IMG/VR virus record: IMGVR_UViG_3300010389_000078
Coordinates: 1-31,406 of that record
DNA from: a virus
Reading direction: 5' to 3' (one strand)
Length of the DNA: 31,406 nucleotides
Within the stretch, counting starts at the first letter, position 1, and each line of letters opens with the position of its first letter. Shown here one piece after another: positions 24,457 to 31,406 of the stretch. Both the position numbers and the translations under genes were made by a program. The notes beneath the pieces are model-generated. The model made no database searches and was not told where the DNA came from. It worked only from the letters and a program-made list of their open reading frames with translations.

Positions 24457-26640
24457 ATGGCGACTCCTCAATTATCTCCTGGTGTACTTACTAGAGAAGT
24501 TGATTTAACAGTAGGGAGAGCTGAAAACGTACTGGACAATATTGGTGCTATTGCTGGACCTTTTGCTATTGGTCCTGTAGAAGAAGCAATAGACATTACA
24601 ACAGAGCAAGAATTAATTAGTACTTTTGGAAAACCAATCTCTACAGATGGTCAATATGAGTATTGGATGAGTGCTTCTTCATACCTTTCCTATGGTGGAG
24701 TACTTAAGGTAGTTAGAGTTGATGGTTCCACCCTAAACAATGCAAATGCTGGGGCTGGAATCGCAGCAACCACTTCCTTAAAGATTAAGAATTACGAAGA
24801 TTACTTTGCAAACTATTCTACTGCAACTAATTTTACGTATGCTGCTAAAAATCCAGGCACTTGGGCAAATAATCTAAAAGTTTGTGTAATTGATGACTTA
24901 GCAGACCAAAGAATTGGAATCAACACAACTGACTTGTCTGCATTGGGCGCTGTAATTGGTTATGGTGTAACAACTAACATTTCGACAGTTCTTCCTGGTG
25001 CAGGTTCAACTTCGGTTTTCAATGGATACTTAAAAGGTATCATAACAGGAATTAACACAGATAGTACAAATGGATCAAGTACTATTGATGTTAAAATTGT
25101 TTCCAGAGTTTCTGCTGCTGGAACAGAAACCAATATTACATATGCAGAAAATAACTCTGCTGCTTCTTTTGAGGCAACAGATTCTATCACATTTGTAAAT
25201 AATTCCGGAATTAATACTGGTTCTAGCGCAACTGCAGCAACAGTTGTTGATTGGTATGGTGAGCAAACTCTAGGTCTAACCAATTCAGTTATTTTCTGGA
25301 AAACAATTGCACCAAAACCAGTCTCAAATAACTATTCACTTCAGAGAAATAGCAGAAATGATGGACTTCACGTAGTAGTTGTTGACGACACCGGTTCAAT
25401 TACAGGTATACAAGGCAACTTACTTGAGAAGTTTATAAGTCTTTCTAAGGCAACAGATTCTGTTTCCTCTGTAAATTCTCCACAAAAAATCTGGTACAAA
25501 AACTTCCTTGCAAATTTCTCAAACTACGTTTTTGCGGGAGTTAATCCATCAGCAGCGGAAGATTCTTTCTTTGGAACGAGTCCAAAAGCAACAGGATTCT
25601 CCTCAGGTTATACTAAGTACACAACATCTGAAGGATTGTGGGGACAAGAAACTCAAGGAGTGACATTTAGTGCAATTGGAAATGTTACTTATGCACTAAG
25701 CGGTGGTGTTGATTATTCAGCAAATGGAGGATTCCTTGCAACTCTTGCAAATATTTCTTCTGGTTATGACTTGTTTGCAAACAAAGATGATATTGAAGTT
25801 GATTACTTAATCAACGGACCAGGACTTGAGAATGAATCAGAATCTCAAGCAAAAGCAAACAAATTGATTTCCATAGCAGAAGGAAGAAAGGACTGCGTGG
25901 CAGTAATTTCTCCACACAGAGGAAATGTTATTAACATAACAAATACAACTACTCAAACAACAAATGTAGTTAGATTCTATAATGCATTGTCATCTTCATC
26001 ATATGCAGTATTTGACTCTGGTTACAAGTATACCTTTGATAGATTTAATAATCTATTCAGATATATTCCATGTAATGCAGATGTTGCGGGTCTTCTGTTG
26101 AGAACTTCTATTACTTCATATCCTTGGTTCTCTCCAGCAGGTCAGCAAAGAGGTGTATTGAACAATGCAATCAAACTTGCATATAATCCAAATAAACCAC
26201 AAAGGGATGCACTTTATAGTGCAAGAGTGAATTCTATTATTAGTCAACCAGGTGTTGGAATCTATCTCTTTGGAGATAAAACTGCACTCGCATTTGCATC
26301 AGCATTTGATAGAATCAATGTTAGAAGATTGTTCTTAACGGTCGAGCAAGCTCTTGAAGGTGCATCACAGTCACAACTGTTCGAACTTAACGATCAGGTA
26401 ACTAGAGCGAACTTTATTAATATCGTTGAACCATATCTACGTGATGTTCAGGCAAAGAGAGGTATTTTTGACTTCCTCGTTATATGTGACGAAACAAACA
26501 ACACTCCAGACGTAATTGATAATAATGAATTTAGGGCTGATATCTTCCTGAAACCAACCAAATCAATTAACTATGTCACCCTAACATTTGTTGCAACTCG
26601 AACTGGAGTTAGCTTTGAAGAAGTCGCCGGTAGAGTTTAA
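24457..26640 (+). CDS. 18: Tail sheath protein gp18
   Basis: 727 residues (T4 gp18 has 659). The N-terminus 'LSPGVLTREVDLTVGRAENV' and the following 'GAIAGPFAIGPVEEAI' are typical of T4-type sheath proteins. The C-terminal half has 'DKTALAFASAFDRINVRRLF' and 'YLRDVQAKRGIFDFLVICDE', the conserved core that wraps the tube and carries the interlocking C-terminal arm, ending 'TRTGVSFEEVAGRV'. The middle, about residues 100-300, is variable and probably surface-exposed. A good ribosome binding site lies 7 bases upstream of the ATG. It precedes the tube gene as in T4. Sheath contraction drives the tube through the host envelope. Confidence 0.96.
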   Translation: MATPQLSPGVLTREVDLTVGRAENVLDNIGAIAGPFAIGPVEEAIDITTEQELISTFGKPISTDGQYEYWMSASSYLSYGGVLKVVRVDGSTLNNANAGAGIAATTSLKIKNYEDYFANYSTATNFTYAAKNPGTWANNLKVCVIDDLADQRIGINTTDLSALGAVIGYGVTTNISTVLPGAGSTSVFNGYLKGIITGINTDSTNGSSTIDVKIVSRVSAAGTETNITYAENNSAASFEATDSITFVNNSGINTGSSATAATVVDWYGEQTLGLTNSVIFWKTIAPKPVSNNYSLQRNSRNDGLHVVVVDDTGSITGIQGNLLEKFISLSKATDSVSSVNSPQKIWYKNFLANFSNYVFAGVNPSAAEDSFFGTSPKATGFSSGYTKYTTSEGLWGQETQGVTFSAIGNVTYALSGGVDYSANGGFLATLANISSGYDLFANKDDIEVDYLINGPGLENESESQAKANKLISIAEGRKDCVAVISPHRGNVINITNTTTQTTNVVRFYNALSSSSYAVFDSGYKYTFDRFNNLFRYIPCNADVAGLLLRTSITSYPWFSPAGQQRGVLNNAIKLAYNPNKPQRDALYSARVNSIISQPGVGIYLFGDKTALAFASAFDRINVRRLFLTVEQALEGASQSQLFELNDQVTRANFINIVEPYLRDVQAKRGIFDFLVICDETNNTPDVIDNNEFRADIFLKPTKSINYVTLTFVATRTGVSFEEVAGRV

Positions 26641-26661
26641 TTAACCTAATCTAAACACAGA

Positions 26662-26667
26662 AGGAGG
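26662..26667 (+). promoter_or_regulatory. Strong Shine-Dalgarno site for gp19
   Basis: AGGAGG lies 8 bases before the gp19 ATG, the best ribosome binding site among the intergenic gaps of this window. That fits a protein needed in high copy number. Confidence 0.8.
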
Positions 26668-26675
26668 ATCTTAAA

Positions 26676-27326
26676 ATGTCAACCCTAAGAACAATCACTG
26701 GTTTTAAAGAAAGATTAGCTGGAGGCGGCGCTAGACCCAATTTATTTGAAGTTGAAATTCCATCTTTCCCAGGTTCTCTTACAAGTTTGTGGAGAACTGG
26801 AAGTGGAAATGAAATTGAAACTTTCAAATTCATGTGTAAAGCGGCTCAGCTTCCAGCATCAAACATTGCTGCTATCGAAATTCCCTTTAGAGGAAGAACT
26901 CTAAAAGTTGCTGGAGATAGAACATTTGATACATGGACTGTAACCATCATGAATGATGAGGACTTCCAATTAAGAAGTGCTTTCGAACTTTGGATGAACA
27001 ATATTAGCAAGTTGGATAACAATAGTGGAGCAACTACTCCATCAGAATATATGACTGACGCATATGTTCACCAACTTGGAAGAGGATACGATCAAGGTAG
27101 ATTTTCTTCTACAAATAATGGTGGTGCTGCTCTACCAGAAATTGATGTTATTCCACTGAGAACATACAAATTCTTTGATATTTTCCCAACTAATGTAAGT
27201 GCTATCGATCTATCCTACGATTCTTCAGATACTATTGAAGAGTATACTGTAGAATTCCAAGTCCAATATTGGACTGCGGGTAGAGGTCCTACAAATAACG
27301 ACCAAAGTAGAACTAATATTAGTTGA
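26676..27326 (+). CDS. 19: Tail tube protein gp19
   Basis: 216 residues (T4 gp19 has 163). 'ARPNLFEVEIPSF' matches T4 'ARPNLFQVEISYL'. 'KVAGDRTFDTWTVTIMNDED' matches 'NVAGDRTFDDWTVTVMNDEA'. 'FFDIFPTNVSAIDLSYDSSD' matches 'IKGLWPTNVGELQLDWDSNN', and the end matches through 'EYTVEFQVQYW' (T4 'TFEVTLALDYW'). The extra length is in an N-terminal extension and in a loop at about residues 118-155. Hexameric rings stack into the inner tail tube. It follows the sheath gene by 35 bases and probably shares its transcript. Confidence 0.97.
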   Translation: MSTLRTITGFKERLAGGGARPNLFEVEIPSFPGSLTSLWRTGSGNEIETFKFMCKAAQLPASNIAAIEIPFRGRTLKVAGDRTFDTWTVTIMNDEDFQLRSAFELWMNNISKLDNNSGATTPSEYMTDAYVHQLGRGYDQGRFSSTNNGGAALPEIDVIPLRTYKFFDIFPTNVSAIDLSYDSSDTIEEYTVEFQVQYWTAGRGPTNNDQSRTNIS

Positions 27327-27332
27327 TAAATA
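27325..27332 (+). promoter_or_regulatory. Late promoter GATAAATA upstream of gp20
   Basis: Seven of eight bases match TATAAATA. The motif overlaps the gp19 stop TGA by two bases and lies 29 bases before the portal ATG. A second copy-like AATAAATA at 27350-27357 is only 4 bases from the ATG and is less plausible. Confidence 0.55.
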
Positions 27333-27361
27333 GTCAGATACTAGGTCAGAATAAATAAATT

Positions 27362-29029
27362 ATGTCGAAATTATTTGGATTCTCTATAGAGAATACTGAA
27401 CCACTATCTCCAAGTACGGTCAGTCCAGTTCCTCCAAACAATGAGGATGAGTCTGACCATTACTTGAGTAGTGGTTTTTTTGGTTCGTATGTTGATATTG
27501 AAGGGGTATATAGAACTGAATTTGATTTAATCAAAAGATATCGTGAAATGGCACTTCATCCAGAGTGCGATAGTGCCATTGAAGATATTGTTAATGAGGC
27601 TATCGTTTCGGACACTAATGATAGCCCTGTTCAAATTGATTTGGATAACCTCAATGCCAGTGATGGCATCAAAAAGAAAATTAGAGATGAGTTTAAGTAT
27701 ATTCTAGAACTTTTAGACTTTGATAAAAAATCTCACGAAATTTATAGGAATTGGTATATTGATGGTCGTCTCTATTACCATAAGGTAATTGACTTAAAAA
27801 ATCCACAAGAGGGCATTCAAGAACTTCGGTATATTGATGCCATGAAGATGCGATATATTAGGCAAAATAAAAAGACGAAGGAAGATAGGTTTAGACTTTC
27901 TAATGTCAATAGTGACAATCCAATGGATTATGAATTTCCACAGATAGAAGAATATTTTATATACAATCCAAAAACTACATATTCAACATCAAATCCATCA
28001 TCGATGGGTGGAAGTGCTGGCATTAAAATGTCTAAAGATTCTATTGCATATTGCACATCTGGTCTGGTTGACAGAAATAAAGGAACAACATTATCATATC
28101 TTCACAAGGCAATCAAGTCACTTAATCAACTTCGCATGATTGAGGACTCACTTGTTATCTATAGATTGTCCCGTGCTCCTGAGCGTAGAATTTTCTATAT
28201 TGACGTTGGCAATCTTCCTAAAGTAAAGGCAGAACAATATCTTCGTGATGTTATGATGCGTTATCGTAACAAACTTGTGTATGATGCAAGCACTGGTGAG
28301 ATTCGTGACGATAAAAAGTTTATGAGTATGCTTGAAGATTTCTGGCTTCCTCGTCGTGAAGGTGGCAGAGGAACTGAAATCTCCACACTCCCAGGTGGCC
28401 AGAATCTAGGAGAAATTACCGATATTGAATATTTTAAGAAAAAATTATATCGTTCTCTAAATGTACCTCCATCAAGAATGGATGGAGAAGGTGGATTTAA
28501 TCTTGGAAGATCTTCAGAAATTCTAAGAGATGAACTAAAATTTACAAAGTTTGTGAGTCGTTTGAGAAAAAGATTCTCAAACATGTTCAGCGACATGCTT
28601 AGAACCCAATTAATCCTCAAGAATATTATTACTCCAGAGGACTGGGAACTCATGAGAGAGCATATTCAATATGATTTCTTATACGACAATCATTTTTCGG
28701 AACTAAAAGATTCAGAACTTCTTAACGAGAGACTGAATATGGTTGCTACTGCAGAACCTTACGTTGGAAAATATTTCTCACAAGATTATGTAAGACGCAA
28801 AATTCTACGTCAAACTGATATTGAAATCTTGGAACAAGATGCTTTGATTAAGAAAGAAATTGAGGATGGGATTATTCCAGACCCAAGTATTCCAACTGAC
28901 CCAGAAACCGGATTACCATTAGACCAGTCTGCTGGAATGGATTTGGGGGCCCCTGTTGTTGAACCAGATTTAGAATCTCAAGCATCTGCAGTAAAAGCAC
29001 CAGAAATTCCTAAGGGTGGCGAGATATAA
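27362..29029 (+). CDS. 20: Portal vertex protein gp20
   Basis: 555 residues (T4 gp20 has 524). The core 'RAPERRIFYIDVGNLPKVKA' with 'YRNKLVYDASTGEIRDDKKF', 'EDFWLPRREGGRGTEISTLP' and 'YRSLNVPPSRM' is the hallmark of T4-type portal proteins and the region used for cyanophage g20 surveys. 'HPECDSAIEDIVNEAI' near residue 67 is also typical. Twelve copies form the ring through which DNA enters and leaves, and which nucleates prohead assembly. The C-terminal ~50 residues are Pro/Ala/Gln-rich and probably disordered. A late promoter precedes it, and another overlaps its stop codon. Confidence 0.97.
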   Translation: MSKLFGFSIENTEPLSPSTVSPVPPNNEDESDHYLSSGFFGSYVDIEGVYRTEFDLIKRYREMALHPECDSAIEDIVNEAIVSDTNDSPVQIDLDNLNASDGIKKKIRDEFKYILELLDFDKKSHEIYRNWYIDGRLYYHKVIDLKNPQEGIQELRYIDAMKMRYIRQNKKTKEDRFRLSNVNSDNPMDYEFPQIEEYFIYNPKTTYSTSNPSSMGGSAGIKMSKDSIAYCTSGLVDRNKGTTLSYLHKAIKSLNQLRMIEDSLVIYRLSRAPERRIFYIDVGNLPKVKAEQYLRDVMMRYRNKLVYDASTGEIRDDKKFMSMLEDFWLPRREGGRGTEISTLPGGQNLGEITDIEYFKKKLYRSLNVPPSRMDGEGGFNLGRSSEILRDELKFTKFVSRLRKRFSNMFSDMLRTQLILKNIITPEDWELMREHIQYDFLYDNHFSELKDSELLNERLNMVATAEPYVGKYFSQDYVRRKILRQTDIEILEQDALIKKEIEDGIIPDPSIPTDPETGLPLDQSAGMDLGAPVVEPDLESQASAVKAPEIPKGGEI

Positions 29030-29032
29030 ATA
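29025..29032 (+). promoter_or_regulatory. Late promoter TATAAATA overlapping the gp20 stop
   Basis: A perfect late core motif contains the gp20 TAA stop and lies 28 bases before the next ATG, so it would drive the head-core genes separately from the portal. Confidence 0.75.
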
Positions 29033-29060
29033 AAAGCGATTACTTATAGGTATTGTACAA

Positions 29061-29225
29061 ATGGATGATCTAATGGACATGATTATTTCTGACGAATCAC
29101 CATCTCAAATTAGTGATAAAATTAAAGATATTCTTTTTTCAAAATCAGCGGAAAAGATAGATGCTTTTAGACCATCTGTAGCTGCAAGTATGTTTGATGA
29201 AATGGAAGTAGAAGAAGAGGAATGA
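29061..29225 (+). CDS. Acidic 54-aa peptide, candidate prohead core protein gp67
   Basis: The frame from ATG at 29061 to TGA at 29225 encodes a short helical protein with 'DKIKDILFSKSAEKIDAFRP', then 'SVAASMFDEMEV' and a terminal run of glutamates. Position (directly after the portal gene), small size and an acidic C-terminus all match T4 gp67 (80 aa), a scaffolding-core protein cut by the gp21 protease. Sequence similarity to T4 gp67 is weak, so the identification rests mainly on synteny and composition. The stop is followed by one base before the next ATG, and 'AGAAGAGG' inside its end probably serves as the ribosome binding site of that gene. Confidence 0.65.
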   Translation: MDDLMDMIISDESPSQISDKIKDILFSKSAEKIDAFRPSVAASMFDEMEVEEEE

Positions 29226-29226
29226 T

Positions 29227-29547
29227 ATGAAATCTTTCAAGCAATTTATCTCAGAATCGGTTAATATTGCTGGAGATTTTACAGGAAATCTCTATATAAA
29301 CTCTCGGCAAGAACAACCACAACAAGTCGGTGAGGAATATGTTGCCGACATTATGTGGAATGGGAGTTTATATAGAATGGAAATGATTACTAAAAATGGT
29401 ATTCCTACTACAAGAGAACTTGGTGAGCAACTCCAATCTGAATATCCAGGTGCAGTTGTTCATCAAATTTATCCTGTAGTTGAAAAGAATTTAAATATCA
29501 AAAACGCAAAAAGATACCACCCATCAAAGTTAGAATGGATTGATTGA
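29227..29547 (+). CDS. 106-aa putative internal head protein with capsid-targeting-like N-terminus
   Basis: The first ten residues, MKSFKQFISE, line up without gaps with the T4 internal-protein capsid-targeting sequence MKTYQEFIAE. They place I8-x-E10 where the T4 gp21 prohead protease cuts after (L/I)xE. Next comes 'NIAGDFTGNLYINS', then a compact domain (about residues 35-104) with 'ADIMWNGSLYRMEM', 'RELGEQLQSEYPGAVVHQIY' and a 'LEWID' end. The same domain occurs at about residues 400-466 of the 540-aa protein between the terminase genes. It lies in the prohead-core region, next to the gp67-like peptide. Packaging inside the head is inferred from the N-terminus and location. The biochemical role is unknown. 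Confidence 0.78.
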   Translation: MKSFKQFISESVNIAGDFTGNLYINSRQEQPQQVGEEYVADIMWNGSLYRMEMITKNGIPTTRELGEQLQSEYPGAVVHQIYPVVEKNLNIKNAKRYHPSKLEWID

Positions 29548-29550
29548 TAA

Positions 29551-30882
29551 ATGGCTCAGTGGAATAAAAATAATCAAGACTATCTGAATCAAGAAAGAAC
29601 ACTTTTTGAAGTGTTTATGAGAGCAGATAGATTTGGAAATATTTGCGATTGCAGTTCTTCCTCTTCTGGAGGAGTTTCTGGGTCTGGTAGTTTTTCCACA
29701 GATTTATTTGGACGAGTAAAAGTTTCAAACCCGGTAACACTATTTGATTCATCGCACATCTATTCTCAAGATGGTGATTTTGATGATGTTCTAGTTGGAA
29801 CAGGTGCTACTGTTGGATTCATAACAGCACAAAGTTCTGCAACTTTGGGTATTGGAACTACTGCTGGATGTAGATTAGTTCGTCAAAGTAAAAGAGCATT
29901 TTCATATCAACCAGGAAAGTCTTTGCAAGTATTACAAACTTTTGTTCTTAATGAACCAAAAGAGAATCTAACTCAAAGAGTTGGTTATGGTTCATCTACA
30001 AATGGCGTATTCTTGGAACAAATTGGTTCTCAAATTAATATCATCAAAAGAACTTCAGTATCTGGAACTTTATCCACAGTTACTATTCCACAATCAGAGT
30101 GGAATGTTGATAGATTGGATGGAACAGGTATTAGCACAGATAATCCAAGTGGTGTTGCTTTAGATTTAACAAAAGCACAAATTCTTTTCTCTGAATATGA
30201 GTGGTTGGGTGTTGGTTCAGTAAAAGTTGGTTTTGCAATTGATAGTAATTTTATTACCGCACATCAATTTAATCACGCAAATCTTACTGATAGTGTCTAT
30301 ATGACATCCGCAACTCTTCCACTTCGTTATGAAATTGAAAACACTGGAATTACAACTTCATCTTCGATGATGAAACAGATTTGTGCCAGTGTTATGTCTA
30401 ATGGTGGATATGAAAGAAAGAGAGCAGAAAATATTGCAAGAAGAACTACTGGAACAGAGGTTGGAACATCTTTTGAACCTTTAGTTTCTATAAGATTAAA
30501 GCGAGGAAGAAATTTTGCAGTTGTAGTCCCACAACAAATTCTTGCATTTCCATTAGATAATAATGCTGCATATGAAGTTGCACTTATTAAAAATGGAACT
30601 CTAACTGGTGCTGCATTTACAGATATTCCAAATTCAGAATCTGATAATGTAGAATATGATATTACTGCATCTACTATGACTGGTGGAGATATTGTCAATC
30701 TTCGTTATGTTTATGGTTCCAACCAAGCAGGTGGAATTATTACAGTAGAGCAAGGATATAACTGGGACTTACAGTTGGGTGTCACTCAAGCAGGTGTAAG
30801 TGATATTTACACAGTTGCTGCAAGAACTCTAACTGGTGCTGCAGACATTACTGGTGCTATTAGTTTTTATGACCTAACTTGA
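29551..30882 (+). CDS. Virion structural protein, 443 aa (marine phage type)
   Basis: A short N-terminal helix ('NQERTLFEVFMRADRFGNIC') and a Ser/Gly linker (about residues 34-47) precede 'LFGRVKVSNPVTLFDSSHIY' and 'DDVLVGTGATVGF'. The segment FGRxxVSNPxTLFDS is one I associate with structural proteins of marine tailed phages. The rest is beta-rich, with regular hydrophobic/hydrophilic alternation and a Gly/Ala-rich C-terminus. No enzyme motif is seen. The gene lies 3 bases after the 106-aa gene. T4 has gene 68 and the prohead protease gene 21 here, so this is an insertion relative to T4. It is probably a head- or tail-decoration or fibre-like protein. Confidence 0.75.
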   Translation: MAQWNKNNQDYLNQERTLFEVFMRADRFGNICDCSSSSSGGVSGSGSFSTDLFGRVKVSNPVTLFDSSHIYSQDGDFDDVLVGTGATVGFITAQSSATLGIGTTAGCRLVRQSKRAFSYQPGKSLQVLQTFVLNEPKENLTQRVGYGSSTNGVFLEQIGSQINIIKRTSVSGTLSTVTIPQSEWNVDRLDGTGISTDNPSGVALDLTKAQILFSEYEWLGVGSVKVGFAIDSNFITAHQFNHANLTDSVYMTSATLPLRYEIENTGITTSSSMMKQICASVMSNGGYERKRAENIARRTTGTEVGTSFEPLVSIRLKRGRNFAVVVPQQILAFPLDNNAAYEVALIKNGTLTGAAFTDIPNSESDNVEYDITASTMTGGDIVNLRYVYGSNQAGGIITVEQGYNWDLQLGVTQAGVSDIYTVAARTLTGAADITGAISFYDLT

Positions 30883-30888
30883 TTAAAT

Positions 30889-30896
30889 AATAAATA
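30889..30896 (+). promoter_or_regulatory. Late promoter AATAAATA upstream of the last gene
   Basis: Seven of eight bases match TATAAATA, in the 37-base gap and 23 bases before the ATG at 30920. Confidence 0.5.
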
Positions 30897-30919
30897 ACTA
30901 AAAGTGTACTATACGAATA

Positions 30920-31406
30920 ATGGCCCATAAACCAGTTGGAACTGGATCATCTTTTGCCTTTTCTGCAGGAGCTGCTTCCACATCAAATTCTTTTTCAGTC
31001 CAATCCAGTGTATTGAGAGTAGTTGCCGTAGGAGCAGCAGCTCATGTTTCTGTAGATGGTAATCCTTCAGCATCAGCAGATGACTATTATGTTCCATCTG
31101 GAGGAACAGCAACTCTTGCTTTAACTAAGGCTTCTAATCGTGTTGTGGGAGTTACTACGGGTGCAACAACAGTTATTACTGTTCCCGAAGGTACGCAAGT
31201 TCCATTTGGTGTAGGTGATTTTGTAACCTTGACTGGTTCAACCTATCATAATTTCGAACACAAAGAAGTTCTTTCCGTAGATACTTCAGCAGGAGTTCAA
31301 GGATATCATCAGACAAGAATGACTGTAAGTTATGATTCTAGTGGTATTTCTACTGCCTTTGGTGGATCTGATGCATCAGTAATAAATTCAAATAAAGTTT
31401 CTGCAT
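30920..31406 (+). CDS. Virion-type protein, 3' end outside window
   Basis: Translation from ATG at 30920 gives 'MAHKPVGTGSSFAFSAGAAS' then 'TSNSFSVQSSVLRVVAVGAA', 'HVSVDGNPSASADDYYVPSG' and further beta-rich sequence, open to the window end (162 full codons). An early region of the form SNSFSxQSxVLRVVAxGAAAHVxVxGxPxAxxxDYYVPxG resembles small marine phage surface or decoration proteins seen in T4-like cyanophages. Later residues ('VPFGVGDFVTLTGSTYHNF') suggest a second beta domain. No function can be assigned. It follows the 443-aa gene, and the two probably work as accessory virion components. Confidence 0.72.
   Translation, partial: MAHKPVGTGSSFAFSAGAASTSNSFSVQSSVLRVVAVGAAAHVSVDGNPSASADDYYVPSGGTATLALTKASNRVVGVTTGATTVITVPEGTQVPFGVGDFVTLTGSTYHNFEHKEVLSVDTSAGVQGYHQTRMTVSYDSSGISTAFGGSDASVINSNKVSA

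Noticed and set aside
29546-29553. GATAAATG as a late promoter
   Set aside because: It overlaps the ATG of the 443-aa gene itself, so it could not produce a translatable transcript for that gene, and it mismatches the core at the last base.
1-31406. tRNA genes, integrase or attachment sites, insertion sequences, host-derived metabolic genes
   Set aside because: Intergenic gaps are all under 100 bases and hold no cloverleaf-like sequence, and no gene resembles a recombinase, transposase or photosynthesis/carbon-metabolism enzyme.

Overview
The window is part of the late structural module of a large T4-like myovirus. It resembles the marine cyanophage/pelagiphage branch (Kyanoviridae-like) more than coliphage T4 itself. 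The evidence is: (i) a run of genes in T4 late order, all on the + strand (gp8, gp13, gp14, gp15, gp16, gp17, gp18, gp19, gp20, then a gp67-like peptide), most recognisable by direct comparison with remembered T4 protein sequences; (ii) T4-type late promoters (TATAAATA and close variants) in the gaps; (iii) AT-rich, tightly packed coding sequence; (iv) domains typical of marine T4-like phages (DUF4815, a DUF5872-like block, very long Gly/Thr/Ser-rich baseplate proteins). No auxiliary metabolic gene, tRNA, integrase, transposon or CRISPR array is visible. The host cannot be fixed from this window; a marine cyanobacterium such as Prochlorococcus or Synechococcus is the best guess.

Layout. 1-16577: baseplate/tail-fibre block. 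It holds the 3' part of a >2200-residue structural protein in the position of T4 gene 7, then gp8, a 1910-residue DUF4815 protein, and an 834-residue protein that begins with a domain often joined to DUF4815 in related phages. 16590-16968: two tiny overlapping genes, closed by a hairpin plus T-run. 17018-20296: neck and tail completion (gp13, gp14, gp15). 20293-24374: DNA packaging, with gp16 and gp17 separated by a 51-aa peptide gene and a 540-aa cysteine-rich basic mosaic gene; a zinc-ribbon peptide follows gp17. 24457-29029: tail sheath, tail tube and portal. 29061-29547: prohead-core region, with a gp67-like acidic peptide and a 106-aa protein whose N-terminus closely matches the T4 internal-protein capsid-targeting sequence. 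29551-31406: two further virion-type genes, the last cut by the window end, where T4 would have gene 68 and the gene 21 protease.

Together the genes cover baseplate wedge, neck, terminase, contractile tail, portal and head core. The most interesting signals are: beta-rich modules shared between unrelated structural proteins (a GxGYxxxPxV repeat, an 'IDxEE...VxRG' module and an 'SGA' module), apparently inserted into or added onto conserved T4 proteins such as gp14 and gp15; a basic, paired-cysteine cassette between the two terminase genes that shares a domain with the 106-aa putative internal head protein; and a DUF4815 fibre/baseplate protein apparently split in two by a Pro/Thr- and Lys/Asn-rich tail and a new late promoter. 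There is no gene-free stretch longer than 300 bases.
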